Below are positions 17,180 through 26,156 of a stretch of 47,698 nucleotides of DNA, in pieces. Every line of letters starts with the position of its first letter. Position 1 is the stretch's first letter. The position numbers were made by a program, and so were the translations under genes. The stretch is from Balneolaceae bacterium UBA1514. Lineage in GTDB: Bacteria > Bacteroidota > Rhodothermia > Balneolales > Balneolaceae. A model generated the notes under the pieces. It did not search any database. It was not told where the DNA came from and saw nothing but the letters and a program-made list of their open reading frames with translations. The stretch spans positions 1-47,698 of the forward strand of contig DCQQ01000033.1 in the NCBI GenBank assembly GCA_002323515.1, in the 5' to 3' direction.

Positions 17180-18322
17180 ATGAAAATTGGAATAGTCTGT
17201 TATCCTACCTTTGGGGGTAGTGGAGTCGTAGCCACTGAATTGGCTAAAATATTGGCACAACAAGGACATACCTTGCATATTTTGAGTTATGCTCGACCCG
17301 CCCGACTGGAAGAACGCAACACCAATATATTTTACCATGAGGTGTCAATAAATTCTTATCCACTATTTGAATATCCTCCCTATGCTTTAGCCTTGGCTTC
17401 ACAAATGGTGAATTTGATTGAGTTTGAGCATTTGGATTTGTTACATGTACATTATGCCTTGCCTCACGCCACTAGTGCTTATTTGGCCAGGCAGATTATG
17501 GCAGAGCGAGGACTTCATGTACCTATTGTGACTACATTACATGGAACGGATATCACTTTAGTTGGGATAGACCCTAGTTATAAACATGTGGTTGAATTTT
17601 CCATTGATAAAAGTGATGGTGTGACGGCGGTTTCGGAATACTTAAAGCGAGAGACCTATGAAAATTTTGATATTAAACAAGAAATCAAGGTCATTCCAAA
17701 TTTCATCGATTTGGAACGGTTTAAAGCTACTAGGCAGACAGAACTGAAAAAGGAATTGGCGGCAAACGGAGAAAAAATAATTGTTCATATCTCTAACTTC
17801 AGAAAAGTAAAAAGAGTACCTGTTGTGATACAAATTTTTGCTAAAACCTTGGAAAAAGGTATAGCGGCTAAGTTGGTTTTAGCGGGTGATGGACCTGATA
17901 GGCAAGTAGCAGAGCAGCAATGCCGAAGTCTCGGTATCTGCGAACATGTTCACTTTATGGGGAAATGGGAACGAGTAGAAGATATTCTCTCAATTGCTGA
18001 TCTGTTCCTCATTCCATCGGGATCTGAAACTTTTGGATTGGCAGCTCTGGAGGCTATGAGTTGTTCAGTCCCAGTGATTAGCTCAGATATTGGGGGGCTA
18101 CCCGAGGTAAATATACATGGAGAAACAGGGTATGCTTGTTCCCTGGATGATGTGATCTGTATGGCGGATTATGCTGCTCAGATTTTGAGTACGCCTAGTT
18201 TGCACGCTGCCTTAGCAAAAAATGCAAGGAAGCGAGCCGAGCTTTTTAACCAAGATCATGTAGTACGCCAGTACGAAGATTTCTACGAACAGGTTCGAGC
18301 AAGGTCAATTAAGCAGAGCTAA
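17180..18322 (+). CDS. bshA: N-acetyl-alpha-D-glucosaminyl L-malate synthase (bacillithiol pathway)
   Basis: BshA transfers GlcNAc from UDP-GlcNAc to malate, the first step of bacillithiol synthesis. The N-terminus MKIGIVCYPTFGGSGVVATE is the strong BshA signature. LHVHYALPHATSAYLA and TTLHGTDITLVG are also characteristic. The GT4 nucleotide-sugar motif is present as ETFGLAALE (E283 and E291). The 380-residue length is normal. It stands alone, divergent from yebC and convergent with sucC. BshA presence implies a bacillithiol-using redox system, as known in many Bacteroidota and Firmicutes. bshB and bshC are not in the window. The ATG at 17180 is the only sensible start. Confidence 0.95.
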   Translation: MKIGIVCYPTFGGSGVVATELAKILAQQGHTLHILSYARPARLEERNTNIFYHEVSINSYPLFEYPPYALALASQMVNLIEFEHLDLLHVHYALPHATSAYLARQIMAERGLHVPIVTTLHGTDITLVGIDPSYKHVVEFSIDKSDGVTAVSEYLKRETYENFDIKQEIKVIPNFIDLERFKATRQTELKKELAANGEKIIVHISNFRKVKRVPVVIQIFAKTLEKGIAAKLVLAGDGPDRQVAEQQCRSLGICEHVHFMGKWERVEDILSIADLFLIPSGSETFGLAALEAMSCSVPVISSDIGGLPEVNIHGETGYACSLDDVICMADYAAQILSTPSLHAALAKNARKRAELFNQDHVVRQYEDFYEQVRARSIKQS

Positions 18323-18418
18323 TCTCCATCAACCAGCTAGATGAACCTGCTAGACATAGGATAACAGTCTTAGTATAACAGGCAAACCGCTCGAGCTTAT
18401 GTTCTAGAATAAAGATCT

Positions 18419-19624
18419 CTAGGCTATAACTTTTGAAACCTCGTCTGCGGCTTCTTTTAGCAGTACAGCAGAAATAACATTTAAGTCGGAATTATCAATA
18501 ATTTCTTTGGCTTCTGCAGCATTGGTGCCCTGAAGGCGTACAATAATAGGAACATTGGTTACTTTTTCTGCAATCTCTGGATCTTTAACAGCCTCAATAA
18601 CCCCGTTTGCAACCCGATCACAGCGTACAATACCACCAAAAATATTGATTAAAATAGCTTTTACATTTGGGTCGTCTAAGATAATTCGGAAACCATTTTT
18701 AACCGTCTCTACATTGGCTCCACCACCCACATCTAGGAAATTCGCAGGTTCTCCACCGGATAATTTTATAATATCCATAGTAGCCATTGCTAAGCCCGCA
18801 CCATTAACCATACACCCTACATTGCCATCTAGTTTGATGTAATTGAGGTTGAATTTTTGGGCTTCTAATTCGAATGGATCTTCTTCGGATTCATCACGTA
18901 ACTCGGCGATGTCGGGATGGCGATATAATGCATTACCGTCGAAGGTAACTTTGGCATCGAGTGCCATAATTTCTTGATCGGGCGTTAGGATCAATGGGTT
19001 TATTTCCATCATATCAGCATCTGTTTTTAGAAAGGCATTATAGATCCCCATAATGAATTTGATACCTTTTTTTAGTGCAGCGCCCTCTAAACCTAGGCTA
19101 AATGCTAGCATACGTGCCTGATTTACTTGTAGTGGCATACCAGGCTCTACCCACGCTTTTATAATTTTCTCGGGTGTTTCTTCGGCTACTTGTTCAATTT
19201 CAACCCCACCTTCTGTAGACACCATGATCACATTTTTGGACACAGCACGATCCAATAAAATGCCCAAATAAAACTCTTGTTTAATATCAACTCCGTCAGT
19301 TACATACAATCGTTGGACTAACTGTCCAGATGGACCTGTTTGAATAGTCACTAATACATCATCCAGAAGAGATTCTGCAGCTTGCCTTACTTCTTCTACA
19401 CTTTTGCAAAGAATAACTCCTTTGGCATTATTCTTTTTTGTTCGGCCCTTTCCTCTACCACCCGCGTGTATTTGTGCTTTAACCACAAATAGCGAAGTTC
19501 CTTCTGCTTGTAACTCTTCAGCAGCCTTAACGGCGCCTTCGACAGTAGTCGTAGAAATTCCTTTAGGAACGGGAACTCCGAAAGAGGCTAAAATTTCTTT
19601 GGCTTGATACTCATGAATTTTCAT
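18419..19624 (-). CDS. sucC: Succinyl-CoA ligase (ADP-forming), beta subunit
   Basis: SucC is the ATP-grasp beta subunit of succinyl-CoA synthetase in the TCA cycle and pairs with SucD. The 401-residue protein starts with MKIHEYQAKEILASFGVPVP, the classical N-terminus. It carries the nucleotide-binding HAGGRGKGRTKKN segment, the metal-site region MEINPLILT and the C-terminal INIFGGIVRCDRVA and VRLQGTNAAEAK signatures. sucD is not adjacent: the next gene downstream is the convergent bshA. A good Bacteroidota-type -7 box lies about 95 bp upstream of the start. Confidence 0.97.
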   Translation of the reverse strand: MKIHEYQAKEILASFGVPVPKGISTTTVEGAVKAAEELQAEGTSLFVVKAQIHAGGRGKGRTKKNNAKGVILCKSVEEVRQAAESLLDDVLVTIQTGPSGQLVQRLYVTDGVDIKQEFYLGILLDRAVSKNVIMVSTEGGVEIEQVAEETPEKIIKAWVEPGMPLQVNQARMLAFSLGLEGAALKKGIKFIMGIYNAFLKTDADMMEINPLILTPDQEIMALDAKVTFDGNALYRHPDIAELRDESEEDPFELEAQKFNLNYIKLDGNVGCMVNGAGLAMATMDIIKLSGGEPANFLDVGGGANVETVKNGFRIILDDPNVKAILINIFGGIVRCDRVANGVIEAVKDPEIAEKVTNVPIIVRLQGTNAAEAKEIIDNSDLNVISAVLLKEAADEVSKVIA

Positions 19625-19718
19625 AGGAACAGTGTTTGATAGACGATTAGTAACATTGAAATAAGTCCGGTTCGAAACAATCTTGGGAGATAGTTAACGG
19701 TTGCGTTCTTTAAGTGTG

Positions 19719-19726
19719 CAAAAATA
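19719..19726 (-). promoter_or_regulatory. Likely sucC promoter -7 box
   Basis: On the minus strand TATTTTTG matches TAnnTTTG exactly and is followed by C, as in the extended form. Nineteen bp upstream lies TTTT in place of the TTTG box. Transcription would begin about 85-90 nt before the sucC ATG. Confidence 0.5.
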
Positions 19727-19736
19727 GCTAGTTTAT

Positions 19737-19762
19737 AGGGTAAATAAAAGAAAGTTTACCTT
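19737..19762 (+). promoter_or_regulatory. Hairpin before wecB, overlapping the sucC promoter region
   Basis: AGGGTAAA (19737-19744) can pair with TTTACCTT (19755-19762), 8 bp including one G-U. It ends 13 nt before the wecB ATG and covers the presumed -33 area of the divergent sucC promoter. It may act as a wecB leader hairpin or as a shared operator. Confidence 0.3.
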
Positions 19763-19775
19763 AAAATTAGCTGAA

Positions 19776-20888
19776 ATGAACGTGTTGTTTGTAATAGGAA
19801 CCCGACCTGAGGCCATTAAACTAGCTCCAATTATATTGGAGTGCCAACAAAGAGATAGTTTTGATGTAATAGTATGTTCGACTGGGCAGCATAAGGAGTT
19901 ATTGGATAGCGCATTTGAGCAGTGGGATATAGTGTCGGATATTGAGCTTGCGGTGATGGAATCTGGACAAGGTTTAAACCAGCTGTTATCCAAATTACTT
20001 CGGCAACTGGATAAGGTCCTGTGCGATGTGAACCCCGACTGTGTAGTAGTTCAGGGAGACACCAGCAGTTGCTTAGCTGGAGCATTAGCAGCATTTCATC
20101 GTGAAATCCCAGTGTATCATGTGGAGGCTGGACTCAGAACCTATGATAAAACAGCTCCTTTTCCTGAGGAGTTGAACAGACAAATAGTTAGCCGAATTGC
20201 CAATATTCATTTTGCTCCCACAGAAAAAAATAAGCAGGCCTTAATCATGGAGGGTATTGCTGAAAAAGACATTGTGGTAACAGGGAATACGGTTATAGAC
20301 GCTTTGATGATGTGCCAAAAAAATGTGGATCCTGAATCTAACCCCGAGATTCAAAAGCTGCAGCGTATATATAATCCTGAAAAGAAACTGCTCTTAGTAA
20401 CAGGTCATCGCAGAGAAAATATGGGAGCCGGCTTTTCAGAATTAATTGAGGCTTTGTGCGAATTAGCCTCAGAACCATCAATACAAGTGATTTATCCCCT
20501 TCATATGAATCCCGCTGTACGAGAGCCCATGATATATGCTTTGGGGAATACGGAGGGAATTTTTTTGATCGAACCTTTAGGTTATGAAGCTTTTGTCTGG
20601 TTGATGTCGAAGTCATTTTTGATTATTAGCGATAGTGGTGGTGTGCAGGAGGAGGCTCCATCATTGAATAAGCCAGTGTTGGTACTTCGTCAGCAAACCG
20701 AAAGGCAGGAGGCGGTGGAAGCAGGGACGGTTAAACTTATTGGTACTCTGAGAGAAGCTATTGTGCAAGAGGTGCGAGAATTGATGGTAAACAAAGAGGC
20801 CTATTTGGATATGACGCAAAAATCAAATCCATACGGGGATGGAACGGCAGCAAAGCGTATAGTAGATTTTTTAATGGCTTCAGAATGA
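19776..20888 (+). CDS. wecB: UDP-N-acetylglucosamine 2-epimerase (non-hydrolysing)
   Basis: WecB interconverts UDP-GlcNAc and UDP-ManNAc, a sugar donor for surface polysaccharides. The 370-residue protein has the family N-terminus MNVLFVIGTRPEAIKLAPI. It carries VVQGDTSSCLAGALAAF, the active-site region VEAGLRTYDKTAPFPEELNR, VTGHRRENMG and ISDSGGVQEEAPSL. Length and start fit. It lies 2 kb before the polysaccharide genes, with pyrR-pyrB in between, so it may supply that pathway. It diverges from sucC over 151 bp. Confidence 0.95.
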   Translation: MNVLFVIGTRPEAIKLAPIILECQQRDSFDVIVCSTGQHKELLDSAFEQWDIVSDIELAVMESGQGLNQLLSKLLRQLDKVLCDVNPDCVVVQGDTSSCLAGALAAFHREIPVYHVEAGLRTYDKTAPFPEELNRQIVSRIANIHFAPTEKNKQALIMEGIAEKDIVVTGNTVIDALMMCQKNVDPESNPEIQKLQRIYNPEKKLLLVTGHRRENMGAGFSELIEALCELASEPSIQVIYPLHMNPAVREPMIYALGNTEGIFLIEPLGYEAFVWLMSKSFLIISDSGGVQEEAPSLNKPVLVLRQQTERQEAVEAGTVKLIGTLREAIVQEVRELMVNKEAYLDMTQKSNPYGDGTAAKRIVDFLMASE

Positions 20889-20914
20889 AGTATCGAATTC
20901 TCGAAAAAGCTTAG

Positions 20915-20949
20915 TATATTTACAAAGATATTAATGTGGATTTATCCGC
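20915..20949 (+). promoter_or_regulatory. Possible pyrR promoter box and small leader hairpin
   Basis: TATATTTA (20915-20922) is one base off TAnnTTTG and would give a leader of about 45 nt to the pyrR GTG. The leader contains GTGGA-TTTA-TCCGC (20936-20949), a 5-bp hairpin with one G-U pair. I see no -33 TTTG. The leader is too short for classical PyrR antiterminator switching. Confidence 0.25.
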
Positions 20950-20974
20950 TTAACCCTCCAATTGCTGTTACGAA

Positions 20975-21544
20975 GTGAGTACTTCTAAAATCATGGATGC
21001 TGAGGATCTAAATCGTACATACTTGCGATTTGCTCATCAATTCCTAGAATCCTATGATGACCCCAAAAAATTAGCCATAGTGGGCATGCAAACTCGAGGG
21101 GTGTATATGGGCCGACGGATTAAGTTAGTCATGGAGAAAGAGTTGGGATTTGATATTGATTTTGGAGTTTTAGATGTCACTTTTTATCGAGACGATTTTC
21201 GTTCTAAGCTTAAAATGCCCGATGTAAAGGTGACGGAGATTCCCTTTGATCTATATGAACGGGATGTCATTTTAATAGATGATGTGCTATATACAGGCAG
21301 AACGGTTCGCTCTGCTTTGGACGCACTTATGGCATATGGGCGACCTCGGAAAATTCAGTTTTGTTGTATGGTCGATCGAGGCCATCGCGAATTACCCATA
21401 GCTCCCGATTTTGTGGGTGTTCAAATTCCTACTTATGCCTCCGAGGAAGTTCGGGTTCGAGTCAAAGAATTAGATGGCGAGGATGCTGTGTATCTAGTTG
21501 ATGGAGATGATGCATTGAAAGATAACCTTGCCTCGAAGGAATAA
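20975..21544 (+). CDS. pyrR: PyrR: pyrimidine operon regulator / uracil phosphoribosyltransferase
   Basis: PyrR is a PRTase-fold protein that in other bacteria binds pyr mRNA in a UMP/PRPP-dependent way and can have weak uracil phosphoribosyltransferase activity. The PRPP loop is VILIDDVLYTGRTVRSALDAL, and VGMQTRGVYMGRRI and RDDF also fit PyrR. The chosen start is the GTG at 20975. An in-frame ATG at 20993 would drop six residues and cannot be excluded. pyrB follows after 9 nt, the usual partner. This suggests control of aspartate carbamoyltransferase by pyrimidine supply. The length (189) is normal. Confidence 0.92.
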   Translation: MSTSKIMDAEDLNRTYLRFAHQFLESYDDPKKLAIVGMQTRGVYMGRRIKLVMEKELGFDIDFGVLDVTFYRDDFRSKLKMPDVKVTEIPFDLYERDVILIDDVLYTGRTVRSALDALMAYGRPRKIQFCCMVDRGHRELPIAPDFVGVQIPTYASEEVRVRVKELDGEDAVYLVDGDDALKDNLASKE

Positions 21545-21553
21545 ATTCAGTCC

Positions 21554-22537
21554 ATGAGTAAGCTAAGTACCAACAAAAATTCCACCGATATCAGCACATA
21601 TGAGGGATATGAACTCAGTCAAAAGCATTTATTGGGCTTGTCGGATTACAGTGCACAAGACATACAATATGTATTAGATCAGGCGGTTTCCTTTCGTGAG
21701 ATTTTGAATCGTCCCGTGCCTAAAGTACCGACCCTACGAGATAAAACGATTGTGAATTTATTTTATGAAAATTCTACTAGAACACGATTATCATTTGAGC
21801 TGGCTCAAAGGCGTATGGGTGCCGACGTTGTTAATTTTTCGGCGGGTACATCCAGCACAAAAAAGGGGGAGTCGTTAAAGGATACCATTCGCAATATCTC
21901 CTCAATGAAAATTGATATGGTAGTAGTACGGCATGAGAGTCCTGGTGTTGCTCATTTTTTAACCGAGTGTGTAGATGCAGCTATTTTAAACGCTGGTGAC
22001 GGGGCACATGAACATCCAACCCAAGCATTACTTGATTTGTTTACTATACAACAAGTACACGGAAGTATAAAAGGGGCTAAAATTGCCATTATTGGCGACA
22101 TTACTCACAGTAGAGTAGTGCGTTCGAATATTATTGGGTTAAAAAAGTTAGGGGCTGAAGTTGTTTTATGCGGACCCAAAACACTGATACCTAAATTTAT
22201 TGATCAAATGGGAGTAGGAATTTCCTATAACCTTGAAGAGTGCTTAGAATGGTGTGATATGGCTATGGCATTACGCATTCAGCTTGAGCGTCAGGATAGA
22301 GGAACTGAGTTTTTCCCAAGTCTACGAGAGTATCATGAGAACTTTGGGATAAAATTGGAACATTTAGAACGCTTTCCTGATTTTAAAATTATGCACCCAG
22401 GTCCAATTAATCGTGGGGTTGAAATGGAGAGCGAAGTTGCAGATCATGGACGAGCTATTATATTAGACCAAGTCACTAATGGGGTTGCCGTACGTATGGC
22501 CATACTTTATTTGTTAAGTGGGGGCACAAGGATTTAA
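21554..22537 (+). CDS. pyrB: Aspartate carbamoyltransferase catalytic subunit
   Basis: PyrB condenses carbamoyl phosphate with aspartate, the committed step of pyrimidine synthesis. The carbamoyl-phosphate loop is NSTRTRLSFELA (S74-T75-R76-T77-R78). Other family motifs are DGAHEHPTQALLDLFTI, GDITHSRVVRSN and MHPGPINRGVE. The 327-residue length is slightly above the minimum because of an N-terminal extension of about 20 residues before HLLGLSDYSAQDI. It follows pyrR by 9 nt. pyrC, pyrI and carAB are not nearby. 165 bp without a gene follow. Confidence 0.96.
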   Translation: MSKLSTNKNSTDISTYEGYELSQKHLLGLSDYSAQDIQYVLDQAVSFREILNRPVPKVPTLRDKTIVNLFYENSTRTRLSFELAQRRMGADVVNFSAGTSSTKKGESLKDTIRNISSMKIDMVVVRHESPGVAHFLTECVDAAILNAGDGAHEHPTQALLDLFTIQQVHGSIKGAKIAIIGDITHSRVVRSNIIGLKKLGAEVVLCGPKTLIPKFIDQMGVGISYNLEECLEWCDMAMALRIQLERQDRGTEFFPSLREYHENFGIKLEHLERFPDFKIMHPGPINRGVEMESEVADHGRAIILDQVTNGVAVRMAILYLLSGGTRI

Positions 22538-22702
22538 GCTTATATAGTCGTATTTTATTCTACTATGTTGACTTTTACGATGCGATAAAGTAGTTTGATC
22601 TTCAATTTAAAGCTCTACAACTGCCTTTTATAGAAACAAAGCTACAACCAATACCAATTACGAGATAATTATCTACCACATTGTGGTTAAACAATCGATT
22701 AG

Positions 22703-23815
22703 ATGCAGGAACTTTTTGTTGAGCAAAAATTAGACCCAGCGGCTGAATCTGACAGCAGTACGGTGGCAAAAGAATGGCCGTCAGTCACCATAGCTATACC
22801 TCTATATAATGAGGAAAAGCACGTAGATCGTCTGTTATCTAGTTTTCTTCATTCGTCTTATCCCAACATTGTTGAGGTTCTTATTGCCGATGGAGGTAGT
22901 ATAGATAAGACTAGAGAGCTCATTCGCAAGTGGAGTGAAAAAGATTCCCGTGTAATTTTAATTGAAAATCCCAATAAATATCAGTCTTTTGGTTTAAATG
23001 AGATGATCAAAAAGGCTAAAGGGGATGTGTTTTTACGTGCAGATGGACACTGCTTATATGCCAATGATTATGTAGAGGAGTGTATCAAGTCTTTAAAAAT
23101 GGATGAATCCAGAAATGTAGGTGGGGCTCAGCGCTACTTAGCTCAGAATTCTGTTCAAACAGGTATTTCACTAGCGGTAAAAAGTATTTTGGGTAATGGT
23201 GGGGCTAAATACATGAAAGATAGCTACAATGGCTTCGCAGATACGGTTTTTTTAGGCTGTTTTTGGACCCAAGATTTAAAAAAACTGGGTGGATTCAGCG
23301 AGATTAATATCACCAATCAGGATTCAGAGTTGAATTTACGGTTGTTAGAGGAGCACGGTCCATGCATTCGAGTTAGTTCTAATATAAAGTGTTGGTATTA
23401 TCCTCGTTCTAGTTTTAAGGGATTGATGACACAATATTTTAGATATGGTCGAGGCAGATTTGTTACCCTCCTCTTACATCCATTCTCAAGCCCTCTAAGA
23501 AGTTTTCTTCCAACTATATTCCTATTGAGTTACATTGGCTACGTTGTAGCAGATGTGTTAACTACTCAATCTTTGTGGGCTATCCCTTTGAGTCTATTCT
23601 TTTTAGGGCTTGTACTGTTAGAGTCTATTCGGGTAGTGTGTGTGAATCGATCCAATTTTAGTAAGAATATTTGGAAATCAGATAAGAAACAGCCTAATTC
23701 GTTTTCCAAAATCTTCCATACAGCTTTTTCATTAATCATCATGCAGGTTGGACATTCTTCTGGCTTTATATTTCAAGTCTTTAAGAGACTCTTTTCTGCC
23801 AAGAATTCTTGGTAG
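22703..23815 (+). CDS. Family 2 glycosyltransferase with C-terminal membrane segments
   Basis: The 370-residue protein has a GT-A fold GT2 domain (about 25-260) with TIAIPLYNEEKHVDRLL at the start. DGGSIDKTRELI (UDP-sugar Asp) and RADGHCLY (DxD-like) follow. A downstream NQDSELNLRLLEEHGPCIR region matches the acceptor/catalytic Asp part. The C-terminus has about three hydrophobic helices (about 265-365). It resembles ExoA-like succinoglycan glycosyltransferases. It is the first gene of the plus-strand polysaccharide set, and the next gene starts 9 nt after its stop. Donor and acceptor sugars cannot be read from sequence. Confidence 0.88.
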   Translation: MQELFVEQKLDPAAESDSSTVAKEWPSVTIAIPLYNEEKHVDRLLSSFLHSSYPNIVEVLIADGGSIDKTRELIRKWSEKDSRVILIENPNKYQSFGLNEMIKKAKGDVFLRADGHCLYANDYVEECIKSLKMDESRNVGGAQRYLAQNSVQTGISLAVKSILGNGGAKYMKDSYNGFADTVFLGCFWTQDLKKLGGFSEINITNQDSELNLRLLEEHGPCIRVSSNIKCWYYPRSSFKGLMTQYFRYGRGRFVTLLLHPFSSPLRSFLPTIFLLSYIGYVVADVLTTQSLWAIPLSLFFLGLVLLESIRVVCVNRSNFSKNIWKSDKKQPNSFSKIFHTAFSLIIMQVGHSSGFIFQVFKRLFSAKNSW

Positions 23816-23824
23816 CCACAGTGC

Positions 23825-24976
23825 ATGCCCATGCGCATAGTTCATATTTCCTCCGTTCATCCTTGGAAAGATCCTAGAATCTTTTTGAAGCAATGTCGTT
23901 CGTTAGCCGCTCAAGGGTTTGATGTACATTTGTTAACGCCTGATTCCTTAGATGAGTTTCTTGACGGTGTTCAATTACATAGAGTTTGGAATCAGAATCC
24001 AGCTAAGCTTGATAAAAGTATATTAGGTAAGTTAATGCGACCTGCAATGCTATTTAAAATGGCACGAAGTTTAAAGCCGGATGTTATTCATTTTCATGAT
24101 CCAGAGCTAATCCCTTGGGCATTGGTTCATCGAGCGATGGGGTATACTACAGTTTATGATGTTCATGAAGACAACAAAACGGTAATACGCCATAGAAATT
24201 ATATACCAAGCTATTTAAAAAGTCTTTTGTCGTCTCTAGTAGGTTGGATAGAAGGACTCGCACATTCGGTAATGCCTACTGTTCTTGCAGAAGTGTATTA
24301 TCAGCGTCGTTTTCCTAAAGGCGTTATCGTGGCCAATTATCACAATGTACAAATAACCCGGGATGTGGCCTCCCTAGAGCGGGGCCCAATAAATGCTAAT
24401 GGAGAATCCCATGTATTATATACGGGAAATGTTGAAATTGAACGTGGTGTACTGCAGCACATAGAAGGGATAAGGCAGGCTTCAGAGGTTCACCTGCATC
24501 TTATTGGCCGAACATATACCCGCACATTTCAGAAAACTGCAGAGATACAAAAAGGAATAGAGGATCGAATTCACTGGGAGGGGATAGGCTCATATGTCCC
24601 ATTTTCAACGATTTTGCAGCGTTATGCCGAACGAATTTGGTTAGCTGGACTGGTGGTTTTTCCTTATAGTGATCACTATCAGAATAAGCTGTTGACTAAA
24701 TTTTTTGAATATATGGCGTTTGGTATTCCCATTATCTACACCGATTTTACACAGTGGAAAAACTTATTAGAACCACTAGAAGTGGGTATTGCTGTAAACC
24801 CTGAAAAGCCAGAGGAATTGGTATCGGCTATAGATCGCTTAAGAAAGGATCAAATACTTTGGCAGAATTATGCTAAGAACGCCCTACATCATTCTAAACA
24901 GTTTTCGTGGGAACACGAAGCAGTAAAATTAACTACTCTTTATAACGAGTTATCAGAACATCATGACGGAAAATAA
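23825..24976 (+). CDS. Group 1 (GT4-like) glycosyltransferase
   Basis: The 383-residue protein has the GT-B two-domain layout. The N-terminal domain contains SVHPWKDPRIFLKQCRSLA and the VIHFHDPELIPWAL segment. The C-terminal domain contains the nucleotide-sugar region TKFFEYMAFGIPIIYTDF and GIAVNPEKPEEL. The usual E-x7-E motif is reduced: only the FFEYMAFG Glu is clear. It probably adds one sugar of the repeat unit at the cytoplasmic face. The stop overlaps the next gene's ATG region by 14 nt, so translation is likely coupled. Met at codon 1 (23825) or codon 3 could start it. Confidence 0.88.
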   Translation: MPMRIVHISSVHPWKDPRIFLKQCRSLAAQGFDVHLLTPDSLDEFLDGVQLHRVWNQNPAKLDKSILGKLMRPAMLFKMARSLKPDVIHFHDPELIPWALVHRAMGYTTVYDVHEDNKTVIRHRNYIPSYLKSLLSSLVGWIEGLAHSVMPTVLAEVYYQRRFPKGVIVANYHNVQITRDVASLERGPINANGESHVLYTGNVEIERGVLQHIEGIRQASEVHLHLIGRTYTRTFQKTAEIQKGIEDRIHWEGIGSYVPFSTILQRYAERIWLAGLVVFPYSDHYQNKLLTKFFEYMAFGIPIIYTDFTQWKNLLEPLEVGIAVNPEKPEELVSAIDRLRKDQILWQNYAKNALHHSKQFSWEHEAVKLTTLYNELSEHHDGK

Positions 24977-26153
24977 GACAATAGATATATTGGACATTGT
25001 ATTGGTACTGGTTCAAAAATGGAAGAAAGTGATCACCATAATGGGGGTGTTTACCCTTTTAGGTTTAGCTGTTGCCCTGCTTTGGCCAAAAAAATTCAAA
25101 ACGGATGTGACCTACATCATTAATTCAGGTAATTCCATTAATTTTTCAAGTGGGGGTCTACTTAGTGGGCTTGCCAACCTATCGGTAAGTGGGGATAATG
25201 TAAGCTCGGATCAGACATTGGTTTTGTTACGTAGTAATCAGATTAAAGACAAAATGATTGAGAAGTTTAATTTGTTTGAAGTGTACTCTTCTGATGTATT
25301 AGAGAACGTTCGGGAAAAATTCGATAACAACATCATGATTGAAGAAATGAGAGAAGGTGGAATTGGTTTTAATGCCATTATAGCCGTTTCATTCTCGGTA
25401 ATCGATGAGTCGCCGGAACGCTCTTTTGAAATGACGAAGTACCTGTACAGTTTATTGGATTCAGTGGCCTTATCCATTAATAAAAAGAATATAGAGTCCA
25501 GTTATTTGATGCTCCAAAATCGGTTGGACCAAAATATATTGGAGATGGAACAAGCCGAAGATTCTTTGATTGCATTTCAGGAAGCAAATGGAATATTGCA
25601 AGTAGAAGAACAGGCTAGAGCCATGGTTGAAAATATTGCTGAAATCAAATCAGCCATGGTTGAAAAGGAAATGGAGAGGGCCCTTTTTAAGCAAACTTTA
25701 GGCGTGGAAAGTTCTCGGTATAAAACAGCGCAAGTAGCCTACGAAGAGCTTACTAGTTTATATGATGGATATTTAAACAAGGAAAGCAGCTTAGAGTCAC
25801 AGGGCGATATTTTTAAATCTGTCAGTGAAATGCCACCGTTATTTGCCGAGTATTATCGCTTGTTTCGGGAAGTGGAAATACAACAGGAGATTTATAAGGT
25901 ATTATATCCACAGTATGAGCAACAAAAGCTCAATTTCAATGAAATTAATTCTGGCTTGTCGTTAATTGATGAGCCTACGCTTCCCACCTATAAATTTTAC
26001 CCAAAGCGGGCATTTATTGTGATTGCCTTTTTTCTTTTGGGCTTTATCGTATTGTTGCTTCGTTTATGGTACGAACATTGGGTCGCTCATATCCGAGAGA
26101 CACAACCGGAGTTGTATGATAAATTACTAACTCTTCCGTTTGTTAAAGGCTAG
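24963..26153 (+). CDS. Wzz-type polysaccharide co-polymerase / chain-length determinant, no kinase domain
   Basis: The 396-residue protein has the Wzz/PCP layout. One membrane helix lies near the N-terminus (about 19-38), a long periplasmic helical part with coiled-coil stretches (about 175-300) follows, and a second membrane helix is at about 348-370. Between them is YPKRAFIVIAFFLLG, with the Pro-containing entry typical of the C-terminal PCP helix. It sets chain length or works with the exporter. There is no C-terminal tyrosine kinase, so any BY-kinase must be encoded elsewhere. It overlaps the upstream GT gene by 14 nt and is followed 3 nt later by the polymerase/ligase gene. Confidence 0.87.
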   Translation: MTENKTIDILDIVLVLVQKWKKVITIMGVFTLLGLAVALLWPKKFKTDVTYIINSGNSINFSSGGLLSGLANLSVSGDNVSSDQTLVLLRSNQIKDKMIEKFNLFEVYSSDVLENVREKFDNNIMIEEMREGGIGFNAIIAVSFSVIDESPERSFEMTKYLYSLLDSVALSINKKNIESSYLMLQNRLDQNILEMEQAEDSLIAFQEANGILQVEEQARAMVENIAEIKSAMVEKEMERALFKQTLGVESSRYKTAQVAYEELTSLYDGYLNKESSLESQGDIFKSVSEMPPLFAEYYRLFREVEIQQEIYKVLYPQYEQQKLNFNEINSGLSLIDEPTLPTYKFYPKRAFIVIAFFLLGFIVLLLRLWYEHWVAHIRETQPELYDKLLTLPFVKG

Positions 26154-26156
26154 ATA

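Noticed and set aside
20936..20949. Leader hairpin before pyrR as a PyrR attenuator
   Set aside because: It is only 5 bp with a G-U pair, there is no alternative antiterminator or T-run, and no PyrR-binding loop is recognisable.
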